This document shows positions 40,401-49,400 of a stretch of DNA of 64,000 nt, piece by piece. Numbering within the stretch: position 1 is the stretch's first letter; each line of letters begins with the position of its first letter. The notes under the pieces are model-generated. The model saw nothing but the letters and a program-made list of their open reading frames with translations. It made no database searches and was not told the origin of the DNA. Position numbers and translations under genes: made by a program. The DNA is taken from positions 11,379,024 to 11,443,023 of the forward strand of contig NC_044576.1 of the NCBI RefSeq assembly GCF_901933205.1. The letters are read 5' to 3'. Source of the stretch: Camarhynchus parvulus (lineage: Eukaryota > Chordata > Aves > Passeriformes > Thraupidae).

Positions 40401-43400
40401 GCCGCAGTAAGCCTGTGGGTGCCAGCTCCCCAGGCTTACTGCAGCTCTATTTCAGAATTGGCTCCATCTCCTCTATTGGCTGCCAAAGCAAATGAGGCCC
40501 TGGTGATTTAGGGGATCAAGTCTTCATTTAAGATAAGTCATGAAGTGAGACAGTTCCAAAACCAGCATGACAAAATATTTCTCTCAAGCAGTATCTGGCA
40601 GTGTCATACATACAATGTATAGTGTACACACTAATAGGCACTGACATGGTTTCCAGACCGAAGGATTTTCCAAGTGATTTTATATCAATTAAATATATCT
40701 GAATCAGACACTTGCTTTAAAGTATGCAGTTAAACTACGTGTTACAGGTGAACACTTCAAGGCTTTTTAGTAGATTTCCAAGCATATGTTTAAGTTCCTC
40801 ACCCATAGGTGGGGCCAGATTCTCTGTTTTGCTTCTGAAAAGCCTGACGTAAGAGCTACCACTTGCTGCTCCTTCGCAAATCTAGCTGCAGAAACTGAAA
40901 CAATGGAAAGTGCTTAGCACACTAATAGGATAATAGTTTATATCCTAAACATCCTAATCTATAGAGAATGCCTATGTAAAATAGAACAAGAACACTATAA
41001 AATAAATACTACTAGTGCTTCACATACCATGCTTGTTTTTGTAGAGAATTTTGGATTGTAGAGCAAACAATCAGAAAAGGATTTAAGGAGATGAATCTTG
41101 TGCATAATAAAGTTGTTAAGCCTCCTACATTTAAAACTGTGTCATTAAGTCACTTTTTTCAACAGGGGTGGTGTACTTTAGATTGATATTGATCTTTAAT
41201 TTTGTCAGGATTTTAATTCTTTAGGTTATCCTTTTTGTCTTCCTTTAAATGAGGATTTTTTCATATAGCCTAAATATAGCGACTACTTCTAACAAAGCAG
41301 GCATCAGTGCTATTTGCAGTGGAACTGACCTGATGTGTGACCTCCTAAGACTCATTGAATCAGCCTGTAAGACTTCCTTTGAGTCACTGTGATCTTATCT
41401 AAGGACTACAGATACCATGTCTAAGGTACAGCACACAGTACAGCCTCCCTGTGGCATCTACAAAGCTAACACAACACAGCCCTCACAGCTCCTTCATCAG
41501 TAGCCAAGCCAGGTGTCCAGCTTGGTGCCAGTTCCTAGTTTTCTTATGCTTACTACCTCTTGGACATGTTACAATCCACTCATGATGCCATATCTCAGCT
41601 CCAAGGCAAACTCCTGCCTAAGGAACCAGGATGCTCCATCCATGGTTTTACCTGCAGATTAGGAATCACCCTCTGCAAAGTGTTTCTCCCTTCAATCAAT
41701 TAAATGGATTATAGTCACACTCACTTTTTTAGTCTAAACAAATATCTCTGAAAGGGACTCTTACCTCTACACAATGAGTTAAAATAAAGGTTTTCTGTGT
41801 TTTTCTTTACACCACTGTGTGCTTTTGAAACAGTGCATGAAATGCACCAATAACTCCTGCAGGAACATTACTTTGAATAACAACAGCCATGGGTGATTTT
41901 CACAGTAAAATATACAGGTTTTTATATGGGTATAGGTTTTCCACTATTTTGATAATTTTAAAAGCATAGTTCATAAATAGAGACCAAAGTAAAACTGTTT
42001 AGCTTGAAACAGTAAATGCAGAAAGGGGATACAACTGGGTTGCATAAATCTGCCAGGGACAACCAGGAGAAAAGAGCTAATTAAGTTGAAGGGTGTCATG
42101 GTTTAACCTCAGCTGGTAACTAAATGTCATCCTACCACTTGCTCATTTCCCTGCCCCTGTGCTCTGGGGGAGATGAGAATTGGAAGAGTAAAAGTGAGAA
42201 ATCTCATGGGTTGGGATAAGAACAATTAGTAAGAATAAATAAATAAATAAATAAATAACAACAATGTAATTAAAAGGAAAATAACAAAGAGAGATAAATA
42301 AGACCCAAGAAAGACAGCTTACGCAATTGAAAACAATTGCTCACCAACAACCAACTGATGACCAGGCAGGCCCTGAGCCACAGGCTCCCAGCCAACTTTC
42401 CCCCTAATTTTTTTGCTGAGCAAGGTGTCATATGGTATAGGATGTCCTTTCGGTCAATTGGGGTCAGCAGCTCCAGCTGTGTCCCCTTCCAACTCCTTGT
42501 ACATCCCCAGTCTTCTCACTGGTGGGATGGAGTGAGGAAGAGAAAACACCTTGACTCTGTGTAAGAGCTGCTCAGCAGTAACAAAAACATCTCTGTCTTA
42601 TCAACAATATTTTCATCACTAATCCAAAACACAGCCCCATACGAGCTACTGGGAAGAAAATTAACTCTACCCTAGCCAAAACTTCCCTGCATTCCAGCCA
42701 AATCATCTGTGCCACCTTACAGCCCCAAAATGTCTTGTGCCATGTCCTTTGACACAAGACACTTCTTCAGTAATGTGCTACAAAAAGCACAGCTGTCCTT
42801 ATTTTGGGAATGCTGGGCTAAAAACCCACACTGGAAGTAGTTATGATGTCACTGCATCAGCAGGCATCATATGGGAACAAGGAGAACTTTGAGGACCCAA
42901 CCACTTCACTCCAGGGAGTGCTAACCCCAAGCAGATTGCAAGATTCTCACCCTGTACATGCCAGGAAAACAATCCACAAGGATTCATTGAGACTGTGATT
43001 TGGGACTGCTGCTAGGAATTGCCATTTGGCAAAGAGCCTCTTTTCACCCACCAAAAGGAAAAGAGATTACCCATAGAACCCAGAGTAGCCTGCTTGAAGA
43101 GCTCCCAATGGTAGAAAAACACTATGAAAAAGTACAGAAATACAGCACAGCTTGCCATTGTACTTCTCTTGTGCTTTAGCAGACCTTGTACATTGATGGG
43201 GTATCTCAGCCATTTCTACACCAACAACAGGTGCACATGTTTGTGTGCATCCTTATTTTGCTGAAGACACCTGTGGCAGAAATACCTGGTTACAGAACAC
43301 ATCCAGCCTTCTTGGTTGGCCTGACTGAGAAGGCAAATCTGTACCTTCAAACCCTCCAAATAAGAGGGCTGGTTCCAAACCAGACCCTCCCACAAGAGTG

Positions 43401-46400
43401 CTTACCCAAGCACTTGTAGTCTGCCACCTCCAACTGAGGTTCCTTATAGCAGGAGTTTTTCACTGGGAGCATAATACCACAGTGCATTAAGTCTATGCCT
43501 AATATGGTTTATCCTTTGTTTACAGGTCACTGCAATCTTTGAGGATTTAGGTTAGTGTAAACAGATAAGAAGAAAATTATTATTGACAGTTAAATACAAT
43601 TAATATGAACATGAGTCTCTCACACAGATCTATCTGCTGCAATTCACACATACCCTTTCTTCATTTCTGATCGACTTTCATAAGGCAAATAAAAAGAAAC
43701 ATTGAGAGAATGCAAAACCATAAAGATTCCCTACCATGCAGGGGGTTTTCTGAACACCACACTGGATTTTGAAGGCTGCTGCACTAATGTCTTCAAACCG
43801 AATCAGCCTGTTACAGCTTGCCAGGCTGGTCCTACTGCTTGGCTGAGGGATGCAGGAAAGGGCACCCCTGAGTAACTCCTCATTCCGGCTCACTATCTTC
43901 ATTTCCCAGGTCTTCACATGCCCATTCAGGTAATCCTCCTCACCAAAATCCTTCAGTCTCTCAGGGTTGATAGAGGGTGGCTTCTGCCCAATAAGGCCAT
44001 TTCTTACAGGGACATCCTTACAGCGGTGAAGATCACAAACTGCTGGGATGTCTTGTTTCTTTATTTTATTGTCATCCCTGAAATGAAATAAAAGAAACTT
44101 GTTAGAAAGGCTTGAATGATTAAAGGCTTGATATTTAGCATTTTAGAAGGATGCACATCTCAGTTGCTCTTTGCAAGCCTCAAACAGGCAGAATGAGATG
44201 CTACTGACACAATACCTACCTGTAGGTGCACTGAAAGGAACTGTAACCTTCCAGCTGTTAGAAAAGCCAGAAATAACCTAACATGTGGGCAAACTGTGAA
44301 ACTGTCCTACCCAAGAAAATAAGAAATATATAACCTGTGCTGTCTGGACACCAAGACCTTCCTTAGTACTCAGTAACCAACCAGAAATGATCCTAGTTCA
44401 GTGCTTCCAAAAATTTTGGAATAACTGGAGTTGTACACAATTCTATCTTTTTCAAAAAAGGCAAGGAGCTGCTGCAGACCATTCCCATAAACTATTAATA
44501 GCAGTAACAAATGCCACTACATTGTACATGTGCTCTCTGCCCTTGCATACTTGCAGAGTGTACCCTTGACAGCCATAAACTGCCTTGTGAGGGGAAGAAA
44601 ATTACTCAGATAAGGTATAATAATTATATCCTCCTACAGAGCTAAAGAATTAGGTCTTCTGATCTGTGGGTTAACATTTCATGGGTAAATATCTCTGTAG
44701 ATATGGCAGAAATGTGATGGCACAAAAATCTCCTTCCCCAGGAAACATATGAGAGACAGCACTGCCAGAAAAATTAGCAGGATTTGCTGCCTTCAACTGC
44801 CTGACTCTATGTTCCACAGCGCTCAGTCCACAAGGAACACTGGACAGTAGTGCAGGATTCTGCAGCTCTACTGACAGATAAATGCAAAGCTTCTAGGAAT
44901 TCTTGGAATTTGGAGATTATTATGGGGAAAGGGAGCATTCAGCAGAAGACCAGTGATTTGGAGAAGAGCTGATACCACCCCTGGTTTGTGGCTGTGATTA
45001 GACAGATGGTATATGCTCCTCTGCATGACTCACTATTCATCTATTTGGCAGAAATGGTTTTCTAAAACCAAATGTGTTAAATCATGTCAGACATTCCAGC
45101 ATTACCCCCCCAAAAAATATTTACCTTTTTCCTAAAATAATTTGGGTCTAAGTTTTGCAGCTATCCATCAACAGGACTGGCTAAAGCACATTTTACAGCA
45201 GTGATCAACACCATAATATGCTTTGCAGCAACTTCCCAAAGAATTTTTAAATATTTAGAAACATCTGTTTTTTGAGCAATTGCCCACTTTGGGCAGCATC
45301 ATCCATTTCCTTAATGGTATCAATAATCTGTGCCAGTAGCTCTGGCACCTATTAAACTTCCAATTTTTCCACTGAGGAATTCACATAACAATATGGGCAA
45401 CATAAAATGTTTTATTATTAGAATCAAATAATATGCCACAGCATCATTCTGTATAGCTTCACAGGAGAAAATTTTTGTAGCAAGATCTTCTCTCTCTAAA
45501 ATTAATGAGAACACTAACTTTCTAAGACAAATAAAATATATACACATTTGTAACCTCTTTATATTGAAATTTGTGATCTAAAGTATTTTCCCAATACTTT
45601 ATCTTAAAGCTGATACAGCCTAACACCAGGCATTCTGCTTTCAAATCAAGTAACTTATCAAGGAGCTCTGTTCCATACTTTTCTGCATCTCTGCTCCATT
45701 GGGGTTAGACAGCTGGAACACTTCATAAGGATGTTAAGCTTCCAGTGTTAGCTCGGGTGCACATTAGTCTGCTTAATGCAAAGCTGAGAACCAGATCAGA
45801 CTGCCTCCCTGTGAACTTGTTACAGCACAGCCCCCAAAAAACAACAGCACCAGCAGCACCCAAGAGGCCACAGCGCTGGTAGAATTCATTCCATGCCTCT
45901 CCCTTCTGAAAAATATTTTCCATATCACAGACTCCCATAACCACTCCAAAAGGAAGAACAGACATGTCTTATTTCTGCACATACTGTCTAAAATGTTTGG
46001 CAAGCATTGGCAATGAATTATGTTCTTACACTGGAAATGGTTTAAAGGGGTCTACGTAGGGTAAAAAAAAAGTAGGCAGATCAAAAATTTGTGAGTTTAT
46101 GGTCAGTTTTTTAACCAACTGGCATTTGACATGGAAGAACAATTCTTGTTTTTCATTGCATCTGTTGCAATCAAAAAGTCTATAAAAACACCCATGCAAA
46201 GATGACCACAAGAGGTTTATCAATGAAGCAGGATTCTGTGAGAAAGAACAAGTGCATGGTAATGCCTCATCACACTAGTGATGTCAATTATTTGTACCTG
46301 CAAATAGACTAAAATGGTATATTGACTTTTTGCCCTAGTCTTAGGTTTCCCTTTTTGTGGCAGAACAAAAAGGAGGGAAGTAAATCAGATTCTCAGTCCT

Positions 46401-49400
46401 TGATGTGCAGTACCACTCCCATGACCAGTGAGTATCTGCTCAGGACTCCAATGGAGACAGCACCTTGTGGCCATTGGAAAAGAGGAACAGAAATCAAACA
46501 GCTGTAAAATATGTATAGGCTTTTCAGGCTTGAGTTAGGTTTAGAGCACAGCTGAATTACTACCATCTCAATATTTAATACAAAAACTATCATACATTTG
46601 CATCTGAAAAGTCAGCAGCCTCTTCATCAAGGGATATAATTCTATTGTATATACATGTATTGTGTGTATTTTCTTCAGAATAACTTTGATTCTTCTTCTA
46701 CACCCACATGTCTCATTTACATTAGAAAATGACATTTTCCCATATTGAGCCCACCTGGATGTGCCACAGACCCTCCTAGAGCTCTCAAACTCCCAAGGTA
46801 AACACTGCGCTGACGTTTGATCACATATCACAAATGGGGAATTAATGGCCCTATTGGGTCAAAAGTATTTCTTGCCTCAAAAGCATTCCACATGCTTGGC
46901 AGAGATCCAGATGGATTTCTTTTACAGGCAGCAAAGCATGCAAGTGCTCACAAAAACACAGCACGTGACTTCTCAAACACAGTCACAGAATCCAGCCCTC
47001 ACTCCAGCAGCCAGGTCCACCAGCTGAAGATCTGAGCCAATATAAATCCAAACCCCAGCATATAAAGCACTGCTCCTTTCAAATGGAGCTTTTCCTTTTT
47101 TGGAGCTTGTCACAAGTTTTCATTAAAAGGTCTGTTTATTTCCAGACATAAAACAAACACCCAGCTGGCAAGCTTTGTTACATGGTTATAAATTACAACA
47201 TTTTACCTTTAAAGTGATTAGTAAATGCAAACATGAAAATACAGTTTATAAACCTACTTTTTCAAGAACAGCTGCTCAGCATAACTGGAAAAAAAAAGAG
47301 AAGATCCATATGCAGACTTTCCATAAACAATTAAGGCACAGGAAAAAATATCACTTGTTTAAGTAGATAGCTTTACATATTTTAAAATCTCAAAGTCAAT
47401 GCAAAAACAGTATGTACCAAAATGTACTCCTACAATAATAAAAAGCAACAACTTGGAATGAATAATTTTTCTATTTCCAGTTTGGTTTTTTTTTAACATA
47501 CTGATAATATTCACCAAGTTAAACAGCACTAGGGAAAAAATTCAAAAATAGCAATATTAACAAACTAAGAAAATATTAAAACCAGCAAAAATAATTTTGG
47601 GAAGATGAAAGGCAATAATGCATGCTATACCTAAAGACCACAACTGTTGCCTTTGTTAGACAGAGAAGCATACAAGTGTGCAATGATGGACAGTTACAGG
47701 TCCCCATGGTGAAGCACTTCAGATTGCCTGCCTCAGCACCCACAAAACAGACTAAACAGATTAAACTGATGCACTGGATCCCCTCAGCTTCTAAAACTGA
47801 AGGAACAAAATCTGCAAAATCATGCATGTCCAGGGAATAGCAAAGTGTGAAAGACTAGACACAATTCTGCCCAGTACAAATGTTAGGGAGAGATGGTATT
47901 AAAGTATGAGGTAGAAAATTTAAAATTTCCCTTCTTAGAGAAAATAATTAGCTCACAGAACTCATTGCAAGAGGACTCTACAAAGAACAGCAATGTAAAC
48001 AGGCTTCTAAAAAATGCACAACTAAATGGAAGCAGTGACCAACACACACATCATTCAAGAATTAATCTGTGATTCAGGAAGCCCCTGAGCAAACTCCAAT
48101 GAAAGCATGTGAGAAAGAGTGTCTTAGGTGGCTTTCATTTTTTTCCCAGTTCTGTTACTGGCCACCCCTAGAGAGAGGACACAGAGGAGGACTGCTCTTT
48201 GGCCTGACCCAGTGTTGCCATTTTGATTGCAGATGTACCCAATGCCAGCAGTCGGCCCATTTGGCAGCTTTTACACTTCCAAAATGAGTCACAACAGCAT
48301 GTTTTGAGGCAGACATGAAGTTGAAATTATGGACATACATTCCCATGTACTGGTTCCCAGATGAAAATTCAACTCACAAAAGGAAACTAATTTTAATATA
48401 AGACTGAAAACTCAGCCTTTCTTTGTCATTTCTACAGCAGCTTTTGTCATCTGCATTCACAGTGATATACATTCACTATAAAGAGGGACTGACAGTGATG
48501 CAAAATGTGCAGTTGAGCAGTCAGAAAACATTAAACTTGAATACCACTTCAAACTCATATGCACATCTTCTCTATATATGGATTTTAATTTTGTCCTTTT
48601 TTAGTGTTTTGGGTGTAGGGGTTTCTTAAGGTCATACCTATATGCTGCCATCACCTTCAGGCTCCCTGAAGACTTTCCTGGAACATGCTGACCAAGACAT
48701 TGGTAAGAAACAGCTTTTGACAGATTTGTCATTTGCTTTCAGGTAACTGGGCTCAGATCTTACACCTGCAAGTTCAGAATACTTATTAAGGCAAAAGGTG
48801 ACCCCATTTGAAGCCACTTCTGCCTCTTTCCTCAGTGTTGAGCAGAGATGGGTCAGGTACAGGGGGCAAGGCAGGGTGAGCAGCCTGCTGCAGGTGCAAT
48901 CTGCTTGGGTTATGACTGCAATGTGGCTGGGATCTCCTCTTACAGGAGTGAGAAAGAGGCAATCCCAGGATATGACAGAGAGGATATTTCCCTCATCCAA
49001 ATCCCTTTTACCCAGAACCTCTCCAGCTCCATTAATCCTTCTAATTCCATGTCCCAGTGCTGTCTCCTCTGACCCTTCTTTCCACCTGAGCCTCCCAGAC
49101 CCCTCTGATATTTTCCTTGTTTGTTGCAATCCCCTTCTCCAGTAGCTCATCAACATTCAATCTGAACTCCTCTTCTACCTTTTTACCCATTCCCAAATAC
49201 ACCCAAATACTGCAATAGCAGCAATTCTTTAAAGCATCTCAGCAACTTGTGCAAGTGTGACTTTATGAAAGAAAAATGTTAGAAAAATAGAGGCTTGCTG
49301 AGATAAAAGTATCAAGAAGGATCATAACAAATGCCATCTTCACTACCAGAAATTCCAGGTTATGCACTCAATAGTATCTGAGTGCCCTGCCCATCACTAC

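Noticed and set aside
22351..44077. Serine racemase (SRR), SDS/SDSL or THNSL as the identity of the minus-strand gene
   Set aside because: SRR and SDS-type proteins end soon after the PLP domain and lack the ACT-like C-terminus; THNSL has a different N-terminal domain. Domain order fits an ACT-bearing threonine deaminase-like protein better, but no symbol is assigned because I do not know an accepted one.
45723..46003. Minus-strand frames with a hydrophobic run (WVLLVLLFFGG) in intron 1
   Set aside because: Two overlapping frames, no start context and no conserved motif; it does not splice into the surrounding exons.
48638..49156. 172-codon open frame on the minus strand in intron 1 of the dehydratase-like gene
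   Set aside because: It is the longest open frame in ordinary-GC sequence, but it has no recognisable domain, signal peptide or repeat family. An overlapping frame is open for 115 codons on the other strand, and exon 1 splices in frame directly to exon 2 without it.
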